From contig CAJHNH020006645.1 in assembly GCA_905116865.2 (NCBI GenBank), positions 310,001 through 374,000 on the forward strand: a DNA stretch of 64,000 nt, in the 5' to 3' direction. A program made the translations under genes and the position numbers. The notes under the pieces were generated by a model that ran no database searches, had not been told where the DNA came from, and was given only the letters and a program-made list of their open reading frames with translations. This DNA comes from Candidula unifasciata (lineage: Eukaryota; Mollusca; Gastropoda; Stylommatophora; Geomitridae). This document shows, piece after piece, positions 1-45,572 of the stretch. Numbering within the stretch: position 1 is the stretch's first letter; each line of letters begins with the position of its first letter.

Positions 1-106
1 CTTGTGCCATTTATCCAGGGAAGGATTCGGACTTGGTTAGACCCCAAGCTAGATAAAACCCCTACCCTACTTACATGAAAGTTTAGAGAGAACAATAAAG
101 GAGGGG

Positions 107-277
107 TATATGCCTGGGAAGAGAGTAAAAGAAAGGCCAAAGAAAAGATGGGTGAAGGATGTGGCGGATGGTCTCCAGATGGGTGTATTGTATGCGGGAC
201 ATCTTGCTTGTGATCAAAAGTTTACCAGAAGGTTATTGAAGCACGGTTCTGCGAAGGACATGCTACTGATTGACTGA
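107..277 (+). mobile_element. LINE reverse-transcriptase C-terminal tail fragment
   Basis: One open frame reads YMPGKRVKERPKKRWVKDVA and continues to TGA. The G(K/R)R-x-RPKKRW basic motif is typical of the end of invertebrate non-LTR retrotransposon ORF2. A short gattgactgattg tail follows. It is 5'-truncated and lies in the intron upstream of exon a. Confidence 0.6.
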
Positions 278-670
278 TTGACCCTTTTAAAATACAGCCA
301 ATCTAAGAAAACTTATAAAGTTATACACTTTTTAGGTATATGGATGTTGGAAATATATTATCGTTTAATTTTTAGTTTAAAAAAAATAAAAATGTGTTTG
401 CAGAATCACATAAACTATTTGTAATCCACTAAAAAAGCTCTGTTAAAAGAAAACTGTTTTTGTAAAAAAAAAAAAAAAAATTTGTTAAGCTGCCGCTTAG
501 TTTAGCTTATTCCTTAATCCAGCACTGCGTCTATTTCCAAGAAGAGCATACCGCCTCAGTTAGTTTTCGTCAAATTATCTTGTCTTCTGCCATCGCATGC
601 AACGCTCTCCTTGTCTTATTCATTACTTTTTGCATGTATTAAAAAAAAAATGCAGACCTCCCCTACTAAG
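278..670. other. Intron sequence, nothing recognised
   Basis: AT-rich intron of MTREX with a 19-base A run near 463-481. I see no gene or clear repeat. Confidence 0.5.
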
Positions 671-1666
671 CAAGTAGCATGTTATCTGTTGCCTTTCTGA
701 TGTCCAGTTATGCCATAGCCATGTCCCTGGGTAGCAAGCAGCATGTTATCTGTTATCTTGTTTACCTCCAGTTATGCCATAGACATGTCCCTGCAGACCA
801 AGCAGCATGTTGTCTGTTATCTTTTTTACCTCCAGTTATGCCATAGACATGTCCCTGCAGAGCAAGCAGCATGTTATCTGTTATCTTTTTTACCTCCAGT
901 TATGCCATAGACATGTCGTGTCCCTGCAGAGCAAGCAGCATGTTATCTGTTATCTTTTTTACCTCCATTTATGCCATAGACATGTCCCTGCAGAGCAAGC
1001 AGCATGTTATCTGTTATCTTTTTTACCTCCAGTTATGCCATAGCCATGTCCCTGCAGAGCAAGCAGCATGTTATCTTTTTTACCTCCAGTTATGCCATAG
1101 CCATGTCCCTGCAGAGCAAGCAGCATGTTATCTGTTATCTTTTTTACCTCCAGTTATGCCATAGACATGTCCCTGCAGAGCAAGCAGCATGTTATCTGTT
1201 ATCTTTTTTACCTCCAGTTATGCCATAGACATGTCCCTGCAGAGTAAGCAGCATGTTATCTGTTATCTTTTTTTACCTCCAGTTATGCCATAGACATGTC
1301 CCTGCAGAGTAAGCAGCATGTTATCTGTTATCTTTTTTTACCTCCAGTTATGCCATAGACATGTCCCTGCAGAGCCAGCAGCATGTTAATTGTTGTCTAT
1401 CTTGTCTTCAGTTACGCCATAGCCATGTCCCTGGGTAACAGGCAGCATGTTATCTGTTGTCTTTCTCATCTCCGGTTATGCCATAGACATGTCCCTGGGT
1501 AGCAAGCAGCATGTTATCTGTTATCTTTCTCATCTCCGGCTGTGCCATAGCCATGCCATGTCCCTGGGTAGCAAACAGCATGTTATCTGTTATCTTTCAA
1601 GTCTCCAGTTATTTCATGTCCCTAGCTAGCAAGCAGCTTGTTATTTGTTATCTTTCACATCTCCAG
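671..1666 (+). repeat. 64-bp array made of the exon-a 3' splice site
   Basis: Fifteen diverged units, mean period about 64 bp, precede exon a. Each unit contains a pyrimidine tract, ctccag, then codons like those of exon a (YAIDMSLQSKQHVI against [14 protein letters not shown]). Units begin at 708, 772, 836, 900, 969, 1033, 1090, 1154, 1218, 1283, 1348, 1412, 1476, 1540 and 1609, and the genuine exon begins at 1667. The acceptor AG is lost in the units at 969, 1476 and 1540. The period is not a multiple of three, so one frame meets TAG (from 'ccatag') within about three units. Confidence 0.93.
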
Positions 1667-35181
<33,515 letters not shown>

Positions 35182-35392
35182 ACCAGTCTTGAGTTTTTTC
35201 CCCAAGCCATTTTAATTGTTTCAGGCATTTTTTTACCTATCACTTATTTGTGGTGTACATCAGTATACATTACTTGATCATGGACATCACATTTTAACAA
35301 TCACATTTGAAGAAATGTAGCATCTGCCAATGTAATCTGTGGTTGCCTGGAGTACATTTTGAGAATAAAGGAATTTATTGAAACAATTCACC
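35182..35392 (+). other. MTREX 3' UTR
   Basis: AT-rich sequence from the stop codon to about 25 bases past the AATAAA at 35364-35369. There is no repeat in it. The exact cleavage site cannot be read from the sequence alone. Confidence 0.75.
35364..35369 (+). terminator. MTREX poly(A) signal AATAAA
   Basis: Canonical AATAAA, 183 bases after the stop codon and the first in the 3' flank. T-rich sequence follows at 35396-35420. Confidence 0.75.
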
Positions 35393-35773
35393 AGATTTTA
35401 TCATTTTATAGCTTGTTTTAGACTGGCTTGCTTTCATCTGCAATTTGGAGGTTTCTTCTTGTTGTGATTACTTTCTTGATTGACATAGACAAGATCGTCT
35501 GGTAAAATTGACCATGAGTTCGTCTTTAGTCTTTCTCTAGAGCTTTGAATCTGGCGTTGACTAATAAATAGGTCAGTATTGCCTTGATGGGCTGTACAAG
35601 GGAAAATCTTGAGGGACTCTAGGGGACACATTTTGTAGTTTGTAGGCACAGCCTGTTCATAATGGTGAAGCAATTCCAAAGAAGAAGCATGCGATTATAG
35701 GTTGAGTTTATTTTGCCCTTACCTGAGGCTTAGAGTGATAACCTGCCCATTCTGGTCAAGTAAATGGTAGTCA

Positions 35774-35869
35774 TCTCTGGTTACAGAGAGCTCTGGTTAC
35801 AGAGAGCTCTGGTTACAGAGAGCTCTGGTTACAGAGAGCTCTGGTTACAGAGAGCTCTGGTTACAGAGA
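35774..35869. repeat. 16-bp minisatellite (agagagctctggttac)
   Basis: Five to six near-perfect copies abut the right inverted-repeat arm. Each contains the palindrome agagctct. Confidence 0.95.
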
Positions 35870-36168
35870 AGTAGGGAAGTGTCTCCACAGTGGAGTGGTT
35901 AATTTGTTTGCTTTGTGCTGTGGAGGATGTGGGTTCAATGTTAAATGTCCTTCAGTTCTTATGCTACTTTACATTCACCATGTGTAAACTCTGGCAGAGG
36001 CTCGACTTCTTGCACCAGTTTTACCCCATGTGGCTTGGTCTCTTCCCACAGAATGGCTAGCCGCCTGCTGAGAGCATGGTACCAAGCACAAATACTGTAG
36101 CTCCGGTGAGGATCTCCATGGGTCTCCATAAAAAATTGTACTCGTAAATCAAATGAGGCAGCTGAAAT

Positions 36169-36452
36169 CTTCTTCTTCTTCGCCTTCACCAGCTGTAAAC
36201 TCCGGCGGAAACTTCTGGTTGTTCGTCCAGTTCTGGACTGCAGTCCTGTTCCAGAACCTGAGTGTTGCTTGTGCATCCGTTTTACAGATCTGACTCATTG
36301 GCATACAGACTGCTGGTTCCTTGCCTCTCAGGCAGATGCACTCAGTCTTCAAAGGAAGCCCCCAATTAGTCGACTCTTACGACATGCTTTTGGGTAGACA
36401 GTGGGTCTATTCTTGTTTTCCCCACGATGTGGCTCCGGAACCCAGACGGGTA
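36169..36452 (-). mobile_element. SINE-A copy with 11-bp target-site duplication
   Basis: Flanked by gcagctgaaat at 36158-36168 and 36453-36463. Full-length reverse copy. Confidence 0.92.
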
Positions 36453-36689
36453 GCAGCTGAAATGAAGCCATAACCTTCAGTGCGTGCCGCAAATGGTGTG
36501 GCCATGGAGACCCCTTCCCCAACACCTCCTCTGGCACTGTTTATTTCTGATTGAATGGTCCTTAGATTATTTGTAGAATAATGTTGAATTGAATCACTCT
36601 TTTTTGTGTTAGCACAGTTGTCAATTACTGGTTTTAATTTATATTTCACCTGTCTTCATCTATTCCATGGGCCGCTTCTGTTAGTGATT

Positions 36690-37085
36690 TTATCATTTCA
36701 TTGTTTTATGACCTTTAACTGTTCTATGGACAGGACTGAATCATCCTGCTCCTGACAATGATCTGATCAATCGATAGTTTACGTTTTATTATTTCCTAGT
36801 CTTTCCTCAAGGATAATGAAAAAAATCATCCTTATTTTATTAGCTATCTTAAATTTCATATTTTTGTTTTATTGACCCTTCAACTGTTACGTCAAGAAAA
36901 AATGAAAAGCCGTCTTTGTTTTATTATTGTTTTCAAAACTCATTGCTTTAGTTTTGTGATGTCCAACTGTTTTGTGGAGAATAATGAAAAGAATCATCCT
37001 TGTTTTATTGCTAATTTTAAAATTTATAGTTTTCATTTTGTGACTTTCAGATGTTAATTAGAGGATAATAAAAAGAATCATCCTC
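36690..37085. repeat. ~88-bp tandem repeat, about four copies
   Basis: Each unit carries 'ggataatgaaaaaaatcatc', 'cttattttattagc' and 'gtgacctttcaactgtt'-like segments. Downstream of MTREX, no coding. Confidence 0.75.
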
Positions 37086-37149
37086 GAACAGATTCTGATT
37101 TTATCAGTTCATGCTATTTTTACTTGATCAGCAGACTGAAGATGTAATA

Positions 37150-37352
37150 CAGATTTTAAATGTAGAATAACTGTATAGTTAGAATGTCTTTACACTGGAA
37201 TGGACAGGGACATAGAAATAAAAAGAGACCAAAAACACATAAATAGGGAAACTAGAGGGAAGAAAAAGGGCGGGAAGGATGTGGAGTGAGTTGCATGCAG
37301 TAGTTAATTTACTGGCATGCGTTGGCTGAGTGCTTGTGCTCCTTTGGAAAGT
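37150..37352 (+). mobile_element. LINE ORF2 tail fragment
   Basis: Reads 'ataactgtatagttagaatg', 'ttacactggaatggacaggg', 'gggaaggatgtggagtgagt' and 'tggctgagtgcttgtgctcc', parallel to 38400-38590. Confidence 0.7.
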
Positions 37353-38269
37353 GAAAAAGGGGGGAGGGGGGGGGGGGGGGGGGGTAAAAAGGGTTAAAGG
37401 TAAATAGCCTAAGCAAAAGCAGCATTATGCAGAGTGAGTATTATATGCAATCCAATCTGTCTTTGCCATTTGAGGTGAGAGGGTTCTTAAAAGTGAAATT
37501 GTTTAAATTGCACACAAGAATAGGGTTCAACCAATCAATTGACAGTTCTTTTGCTTCTGGGTCATCGATAGTGAGCTAGCGGGAAGTGAGAAAGATAGAA
37601 CAAGGAGGGAGAATAGAAAAAGAATGTGATTAGAACAATAAGTAGGTTCCCCTGGACTGCAAAAACACATGGCCCAGGCGATGAATATGTGAATAGTGAG
37701 TTAAACGACAACATAAAACCACATAGGCAGCACCCAATCAGACCACATGCACGAACTACAAGTTCTATTCTGAAACAAACAAATGGAATATAATAATAAC
37801 ATTCAATATATGTTTTTTTAAAAACTGAATACAGTACTAATGTGCTTTGTAGATAACAAGACATCAACAACAACAAAAGCATGTTTAAAAAGACCATGTG
37901 CTTAACACTCTAGCGAACAAAGATGAAAGTTCACCTTCACTTCAAAGCAATCTGACTGCTATCAATAATCTCTGTGTGAGGATGCACTTGGAAATCTAGA
38001 CCTAACACTGTTTGTCTCCTGAACATGAAACCAGTTCATCCCTTTTGACTCAGTCCACTGCACCTACGTTGCACCAATAAGAACCCTGTATTGTTCCGCA
38101 ACCAATATGTGGGTCTGCATGTCCGGAGGGTGACTAGCGAGACCAAAAAAGAGCATTTTCTCCTGAGCTGGGCCTTGTATCAATGTTTCAACTCACTGGT
38201 TACTTTCGGAGTGTTCCAGTCTGCAAATCTGCCAGTTTTGAGTCCGCCAAGTCCAGAATTATAAACTGA

Positions 38270-38600
38270 CTAGCAATCCAATCCATGATAGAATCACTAA
38301 TGTAGAGCTTTGGGAGAGAACTAAACAAGCTTCAGTGGACCAAGAGGTGAAGAAAAGACGCTGGCGTTGGATAGGACACACATTGAGAAAACCTGACAAC
38401 AGTATAACTATAATGTTTTTGCATTGGAACCCACAGGGGCATAGGAATAAAGGAATGCCAAAAACACACGTAGCAGGAAGCTGGAGAATGAAGTTAAAAA
38501 GATGGGAAGGACATGGAGAGAGCTGCATGCGGTAGCAAAAGATAGAGCGACTTGGCGTGAGTTGGTTGAGGGCTTATGCTCGATTGGGGGCTAGAAAGAC
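38270..38600 (+). mobile_element. LINE ORF2 tail fragment
   Basis: Encodes KKRRWRWIGHTLRKPDNSIT, then FLHWNPQGHRNKGMPKTHVA, followed by ELHAVAKDRATWRE in another frame. This is the classic end of an invertebrate RT ORF2. Confidence 0.85.
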
Positions 38601-38800
38601 AGAAAAAGAATCAACTCCACCAGCCTGTTCAATAGTTTTTAGAGGTACAGGCTTTTCTCCAGCTAATTGAGCAAAAAAAAAAAAAAAAAACGCGCCATCA
38701 GATAACAAAGCATTCTTTTTTTGGAACAGCAAAGGAAGAAAAAAAAACACGTTAAAAATGAAAGGACGGATTTAAAAACTGGATTTAACAAATGTGGGGA

Positions 38801-39072
38801 GCTGTCGTGGTATAGCAGCTAGATGCTGACTTGCCAAACAGAAGGTCATGGGTTTAAATCTGAACGTTGACAGGCTTTTTTGTGGGTGGGGAGGGGTCAG
38901 TAATGTCGACCAAGCTTTATATGGGTACTAGGTAAAAGTCCTGGGAAGTAAAGGCGGTTGATGTGATGTTGACCACCATCACCAGCGAGTGTCGATTAAT
39001 CTATAAAATCTAGGTTTATTCCTATGTGCCCAGTACGCTATATCTGCGGAAAAGAGTTCTTTACTTTTACTA
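38801..39072 (+). mobile_element. SINE-B full copy, tRNA-like head
   Basis: Head with 'gtggtatagcagctagatgc' (A-box-like) and 'gtcatgggtttaaatctgaa' (B-box-like), then the body 'aagtcctgggaagtaaaggc', and a tail ending in 'gttctttactttt'. Confidence 0.85.
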
Positions 39073-39299
39073 TTAACAAGAGCTTGGAGAAAAACATCTA
39101 CATAAAAGTAAGTATTAAATAATGTAAACAAAATAATCCCTTTTTTTTCTTTCTTTTGGTCGTCTCACTGATATCAGGTTTGTAGCCCAGTATCATAGTT
39201 TTCTGTCTTGCGCTTCTGGCAAGAAATAATCACCAACAACTGGTAATGTAGTTTCCCGAATATCATTGTCACGTACGGTACCAACTTGCTCCAATTTTA

Positions 39300-39780
39300 A
39301 AACACCCTGCTATCCCAGTAGAGACAAAGAGACAAATTATAAATACAATATTTATAGCGACTTAGGTTACCAATGCCAGACTTAGACATTGACAAAAGAA
39401 CACGAAAGAAAACTAACCATCTGTGAGGTGAGATGTTTGAGAATGTATGTGAATAAAACCAGAAGAGATCGAGTGAGAAACGACGTGATAACAAGAACTG
39501 TTGAAACAACAGCCATCGTCAATTTTATTGAGAAACAAATAATGATATAGTTTGGCCATCAAATGAGAATGAAACCAACGATATCAGCTGCAAGAGCGTA
39601 CAACTTGAAAATCAAACACCAAGAGGCAGGGACAGACCGAGAAGAAGATGGATCGAAGGCGGCACTGACACCTTGAAATTGCATAACACCACAGCAGATC
39701 AAGGACTAAGCGCGCCCTGGCTCGGCTGCCGATCGTTTGATGAACTGCGACACCTAGCGGCATAAGCAGATATTGACCCC
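39300..39780 (+). mobile_element. LINE reverse-transcriptase C-terminal fragment
   Basis: Shows 'ctgtgaggtgagatgtttga' (the EMRFLR-like position), then IMIWFGHQMRMKPTISAARA, PRGRDRPRRRWIEGGTD and FDELRHLAA. Frameshifted. Confidence 0.78.
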
Positions 39781-40004
39781 CCAAAAAAAAGTTGACACGG
39801 GATTGTCTACTGTTTTGGTCTGCTGTTTGGACATGGCAAAACGGCGATCAATGTCCTGATCAAGCTCTCAACGCTGCTTAGTTTTGAAGACTTTAATAAC
39901 AATTTAAATCTATAATTAAGCAGGAACGTTGGTTTACTACACGGCCAGCTCCAGATTTATACTGGAGCTGGCCGTGGTTTACTATAAAAGATTATTGCAA
40001 GTCT

Positions 40005-40395
40005 TCTTTTTCATCTTCTTCTTCTCCTTCGATCCTTTTGTCAGAAAACTTATATCAGGCGGCCGGTGGCCTTTATGAAAGCTATCGTGCAATCCATATC
40101 CTCTCGTGTACCAGAGTTTTGTCTTCATTATGGTTGGAACAGGCCAGATTGCGTTTCTGTTGTCAGCATACAGTTGACAGTGTTGGAGCACATGCTCAGC
40201 ATTTTCGGGTGCCACGCTGCAGGGACACGTCTCCGTATTTCCTACAGGGAAAAATTGCAAGTAAAAACGAACTCAGTCTAACAAGTGCTTCACGCCCCCT
40301 TGAAACCGCTTTGCGCTCCATAAGAAAGCACATACCCCGCCCTTCCAAGTGGAAAACCAGTGGTAAAACTGCCAAATACTGCCGTTATTTTACCT
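40005..40395 (-). mobile_element. LINE ORF2 C-terminal fragment with GAA-rich tail
   Basis: The minus strand encodes TETCPCSVAPENAEHVLQHC, then an IWP segment like the one near 55550. The Cys/His-rich motif is the end of an RNase H-bearing non-LTR element. The tail is gaaggagaagaagatgaaa. Confidence 0.8.
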
Positions 40396-40486
40396 CTTTT
40401 GTGGTGTAGGCGGGGGGGGGGGTTGGGGGTGGGGGGGGGGGGTGTCTTTGAGCCGGAGGATTTACTACCGCATGGCTAGTGCTGTC

Positions 40487-40618
40487 ACAACCTTGCAGGA
40501 GAAGATTTTATTTTGCTCCTGACAGAAAAAATCCCCAGGCGTAATGAGGATTTGAACCTTGGTCTCCCGCTTAAGAGCCTAGTTTTTTAACCGTTCGGCA
40601 AGCCGCTCCTCGAAACCA
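40487..40618 (-). mobile_element. tRNA-like SINE head
   Basis: The minus strand reads 'gaggagcggcttgccgaacg', 'gagaccaaggttcaaatcct'. Related body fragments ('agcactagccatgcgg') occur at 30815-30895 and 52545-52612. Stems do not pair well enough for a working tRNA gene. Confidence 0.6.
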
Positions 40619-41575
40619 CTGGACTCCCATTCTGTGCTTTCCTAATATCCTAACCCGAACAGGGCAAATCCAAAAGTCAAGGGGCAGTCTAATATTTCAG
40701 GGGGTGGTAGATAGGCTGCATGCAGTCGTGGGACCCAGTCTACATTCAGTCGTGGGACCTAGGCTGCACTGTCTCGTGGGACATAGGTGGGTTGGGGTTA
40801 GGGCCAGTTCTAGATGTTTTAAGGCCGTTAAAAGCATCAGAAAGCCGGGAAACCCAGTCTTACCACCCTCTAAAATATTGGACTGTCCTGTGACATCACC
40901 TGGGGTAGGATATTACGAAAGAACCCTCCCGTTCTGCTAATTTGAGGATTGTTCTCGGATCCCCTTTATGTCTATTTTAAGCGCGGAAAACCCCGTTCGT
41001 CACCTTATGATGTGACTACTGTTTATTGTGAACTCAGGATGAATGATAGATGAGATTACGTGCTTCTCTGAAAAACATATAAAGAAAGCCCTGCGTTACA
41101 CCACCTATATGATAATACGAAACAAATATTTTTTAAATGAGATCCGGACATACTATCCCCCGCAAGCTATGTCATTTGTCACGCAGGTTTCCTTATAAGT
41201 CAATAAAATAACGGATGTTGTGTGGAGATCGTTCTTATCCATGCAACAATCTGATCCGCATGTCATTGTTATGCATGTCATCAACAAAACTTAGAAAACC
41301 TGCCGGATATCTGGAGACACCCCTAGTCTGTAAATCATGTTGTGTACCTGTTTACACTGTAATCAGATACTGGAAAGGGAGTTCCGCCGATTAAAGTCGC
41401 ACATCAGACATCGGCAAAGTCATCCAAGTGTGATTTTGGGCAATTTTAATCTCAGTAAGTTTTTAGAGCAAGATCACATAGAAGAGCACGGAAAAAAAAA
41501 TGGAAAACGCACGCATACACACGAATAATAGGCCAACAAAATTCAACACAATATACTAAAAGAACGCTTGTGAAT

Positions 41576-42118
41576 AGGAGCCAGCTATGGTGTCGAGGTT
41601 GGACGCTCGTCTGTGGATCGGAAAGTCATGGGTTCAGGTCTTGACAGAGGCAGATTTGTTTTCACAAATGACCTGCACTTCCAGATCGACCCAGCCTTCA
41701 GTGGGTGCTAGGTAACGTCCTGGAAAGTAAAGACGGCCGGTTCGATGCTGACCACACCCCTCACCGATTGCCAGTTTGTATATAAAATATCAATCAATCA
41801 AGTGCCGTCTCCACAATGAAGGTTGGCTGCAATGGATCTCCAACAAGCCCTGTCTCTTGCCCTTCTTGTACAATCACTCATACTGCTGTTCGTCCATCTC
41901 TTGATATTATCCTCCCACTTGTAACGCTGTCTGCCTCTTGCTCGCCTACCTTGAACCTCTCCCTCTAGGATGATCTTTATAATACTGTTATGTCTTTTCA
42001 TGTGACCAAAATATTTCACTTGTCTCTTTTTTATTTCCCCTAGCAACTCAAATAAACTCATATAAAATATAGGTCTGGCCATATATGCCCAGTATGCCCA
42101 AAAGGTTCCTTTACTTTA
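41576..42118 (+). mobile_element. SINE-B copy split by a LINE insertion
   Basis: The head and body at 41576-41790 and the tail at 42060-42118 ('ataggtctggccatatatgc') flank a LINE tail at 41791-42059. Confidence 0.92.
41791..42059 (-). mobile_element. 5'-truncated LINE insertion with 11-bp target-site duplication
   Basis: Flanked by a perfect atataaaatat at 41780-41790 and 42060-42070. The minus strand encodes GEIKKRQVKYFGHMKRHNSI, EVQGRRARGRQRYKWEDNIK and a stop, then a ttgattgattg tail. The sharp ends make this the best-defined LINE insertion in the window. Confidence 0.93.
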
Positions 42119-42590
42119 CTACTTTTCTTACGAATTCCTACTCCAAATAGGTCAAAATGAAGTATTACTTTTCAATAACAACTACACAGTTGTTATCTGA
42201 TCCTGGCGTTTAAACGCGGTTTTCTTGAAATAAGGATTTAACACTTTGACTCTGGCATAGCGAAAACGATTTGACCCGACCCCCAAGCCCATCTTACTTT
42301 ACATAATAGTTAATTTGCCCGGAAGTTTCCTTCGTCTTCTTTTTTAATGATGTGTTTATCTGTTAGTAAAGTACAAGCCCTCCAACTTTCACCAGACCTG
42401 TTTCAGATAGCCGAATTTTGTTGCTGAAGTTGTATGCAGGATAAAGTACCTAGTCCCCCCCCCCTCCCTTTTTTTTTTATTTAATTGAAGTCAATTGTAG
42501 GCGTGCGGCCACAGAGAAAACTTTGGGTGGGGGAAAAAGGGGGGAGGGGAAGGGTACAATAAGAACCCCCCTCCCCCTTTTCCAATAGTT

Positions 42591-42864
42591 TTTAGGTGCG
42601 GGGGCAGCTAATACCTATTTGTGTAATAGGGTTAGTTGCGTATCCTTTACAGGACGTTGCAGAACCAACCCCAACAGCCCCTGGCTGTTGTGTGGTTTTT
42701 CTAGGCAAATTACGTCCAGTAGTTTGCCATTGCCCCTGGACGGTCAGCTTTCTTGATACCCCTGTCGAAACCAACGCAAGGTGCATGACCCGCAGTTGGG
42801 ATCGAACTCGGCATCCCGGAATTACGAAGCGTTCGCATCGACTTAGCCACAGAGCCGACATTTG
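42591..42864 (-). mobile_element. SINE-F copy (tRNA-like head)
   Basis: The minus strand starts 'tgtcggctctgtggctaagt' (A-box region) with B-box 'gagttcgatcccaact', then the body 'cctagaaaaaccacacaac'. Copies also occur at 51008 and 52685. Confidence 0.85.
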
Positions 42865-43560
42865 AGTAATAACAATCACGACGATAATAATAATAATAAT
42901 GTAATTACTATCATAATTACTATTATTATTATTGCTCAGTTAAATACGGCTTAAGCGCTACCTCTTCCCCTAGAAAATTATTGGATAGCGGGCCTTATAG
43001 GGGTTTAGACCTTGTTGAAGTGCACAACAATAACTTTAATAATAATTATAATTATTAAGTGTTTAAATGCTAATAATTGTAATCTATTTGAAATAATATA
43101 ACGTTCAAACAAAGGCTTAAAACAGGAACGTTTAAATATGGATGGGAAGGGGGCCATGGTGGGAGCTTTGTTTTTAGGCCCGGGAGGCGGTGTGGGGGGG
43201 GGGGGGTGGCAAAAAGTCTTTTTAACTGTGCGACAGAAGTAATAGTAATGATAATAATATTATTCACAATAACGATGTGCTTAAAAGGCCACTAACAACA
43301 GTATATTTGAAATGTAAACAAATACTTTAAAAGAACGTTTATTTTTCGATGGGTTGGGGCGAAAAAAAGGGGTAGAGGGGTAGGACATTAAAACAAAAAG
43401 TGACAGCGTCTCATCTGAAGGAACCACAATAAGTTTCATTTTGTTGAAGGTCAGAAGGGCGCTAGCCTACTCACCCCCTAATCAGTATCGCTTACGTGAA
43501 TGAAATGTGTTCGATCCTTTGAATTCTACTTGCACTGACATTAAACAGGCTTCCTTTTAT
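42865..43560. other. AT-rich intergenic sequence with (ATA)n and G runs
   Basis: Imperfect (TAA)n around 42885-42935 and 43230-43262, and a G run at 43195-43206. Nothing else seen. Confidence 0.5.
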
Positions 43561-43568
43561 AGGCTACA

Positions 43569-43824
43569 GTAAAGGACCCTTTTCCACGCCTTTATGCGTA
43601 TTGGGCATATAGGGCTAGACCTATTTTGAATAGATATGTCAGCACTAGGTGGGTGATGTAGTCAGCACCACGCCGGTCACCTTTACTTCCCAGGACTGTA
43701 CCTGGTACCCATTCAAGGCTTGGTGGCCCTGGGAGCCAAGGTCACACACACACAAAATTCCGTCAGGACCCGAACCTACTACCTTCCAATCCGCAGGCAG
43801 GCGTCTAGCCACTACACCGCGACC
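43569..43824 (-). mobile_element. SINE-B full copy
   Basis: The minus strand begins with a tRNA-like head ('ggtcgcggtgtagtggctag', B-box 'gtaggttcgggtcctgac'), then the shared body and ends 'aaggcgtggaaaagggtcct'. Best-preserved copy. Confidence 0.88.
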
Positions 43825-44235
43825 AATCCATAATTAGTTGCTACAAAGTCATTAGAAGTAATTTTAAAAAATGAGCAATGATAAATGCAAATAAAAAAAA
43901 ATCTACCTTCTTGCAATAGGGGCCAAACACCCTATGTACGCCCGTGGGGGAGGGGAGGGAGAGGCTCAAGGTGCATAAGCCTCCAGATTCAGGAGTCTAG
44001 GGTGCCCCTGATAAGTTAATTTGTTACCATTCTTCACTTCCTTATGACAACAGGTAACACACAGTGGTCCGGAAGTTTTCGGGGCCTAAACTTTGAAGCC
44101 TCTTTGACCTTACACCGGCGTCGGTCGGTTGATAGATTTATTTACTTTCTTCCTGAGAAGGTTTTGTTGCTTCGTTGTTTTTCTGAATATTCTAACAAAC
44201 GCACAATAAATGTGGTTGGTTGTATTTCCTTGTGT

Positions 44236-44335
44236 GTGGGCGTGTGCGTGCGTGCATGCGCGCACTCGTGTGTGTGTGTGGGCGTGTGTGAATGTGAATG
44301 CTTGCATGATTGCGTGTGTGAGTGTGTGTGTGTAG
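44236..44335. repeat. (TG)n-rich stretch
   Basis: Imperfect TG/GTGC repeats followed by repeat C. Apparent open frames here are low complexity. Confidence 0.85.
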
Positions 44336-44337
44336 TA

Positions 44338-44540
44338 GTAGTAAATTTTACCCCACTAGGACATCCCACAAGTAATAAAACCCGATGACACAAAGTGCCA
44401 CCATACGGATGAGGATCACCCGTGGAGAGGTCCCAGAAACCGCGTTCAGCCGTTAGACCACATTTATGGCCGGGCACTATTGCGGCCCCTGGCAAGAGCC
44501 AGGTGGGGCTTCAAAATAACTAAAAATTGTATCCTACAAG
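44338..44540. repeat. Dispersed repeat C, third copy
   Basis: Contains 'ccactaggacatcccacaag', 'aagtgccaccatacggatga' and 'aggtcccagaaaccgcgttc', the same order as at 25690. Confidence 0.8.
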
Positions 44541-45149
44541 GAGATTACTTCGTTAAGTGTGTGTGAGAGAGAGAGAGAGAGAAGTTCTCGACTTGAAGTA
44601 TATTTTCTGCGTCATGGCTCACCCGTGACCTTCGGTAGTACTTTCGAAGGCCCCGGCTCACCTTTCTCCGCCCGTTACCCCTCATTGGCGCATTGGCCCC
44701 CAACCAAACGTTCCTTCCTGTGTGGGATTCCGGCACCTCAAATGATCTTTGTTTACCACAACTTCGCAGCTGCTCTTAAATTGAAAGAAATTGTTTGTCA
44801 TGGTTAAATATATCAACAGGGGACTTTTAACTTATTTAATAACAAATATTTAAAAATAAGTGACGGATAATTTTCACAGATTTTTGCAACGGCCATATAG
44901 TTAAAAGTTAGTTACGTATCCTTGCCATGATAGTCTCTCGATGTGTGACGAAGACAACATAATTCCGGAATAACAAATGTACCTAACATTATTTCTAGGG
45001 AACGGCTTCAGCTCTGGGACATTTCATTATTTCCGGACCGGATTCCGGGGTCACACATGATGCATGAAATAACAAATGTTAGCAAGACGATGCAATAGCA
45101 GCGAGTGAACTGCGTTTGAAAGGGGTAAAGTCGTCAAGTGCACTATCAT

Positions 45150-45345
45150 CATCATCAGCACAATAATAATATAATAATAATAATCTTCATCATAACTTTA
45201 TCACCATTATCATCATCATCATCATAATCATCATCACAATCATCATCATCATCATTATCTTCATCGTCATCATCATTTTCATTATTACCATCATCATCAT
45301 CAACATCATCATTATCATCATCTTCATCATCATCATCATCATGTA
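45150..45345. repeat. (ATC)n microsatellite
   Basis: Imperfect ATC/TCA repeats of about 190 bp, giving artefactual Asp-rich or Met-rich frames on the minus strand. Confidence 0.95.
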
Positions 45346-45572
45346 GGATACCAGTGTCAGTGTGTTGAAATTGTTCCACACAGTTATGCACTATAGACGT
45401 TGGGGGGGGGGGGGATGGGCGAGAAATTGGGGCGGTGGACGGGTGGGGGTTGGTTGGACTCGTGGTGTGGGGGGATGTGGGGGCGGGGGAGGGGAGAGTT
45501 ACATACAGGGAAACGAATCTGTCACTTGTAAAGGACGATAAAGCCTTGCTGTAAGAACAGATGTACTTCTCC

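Noticed and set aside
807..1228. Open frames encoding repeated YAIDMSLQSKQHVICYLFYL-like peptides
   Set aside because: They follow the 64-bp splice-site array. The frame rotates each unit and there is no independent start context or domain.
671..1666. Regular ~64-bp spacing suggested a CRISPR-like array
   Set aside because: There is no repeat/spacer structure, since the whole unit is repeated, it derives from an exon, and the context is an animal gene.
40487..40618. tRNA-Leu/Ser-like sequence on the minus strand
   Set aside because: Resembles a tRNA in the B-box region but lacks consistent stems and has a SINE-like continuation.
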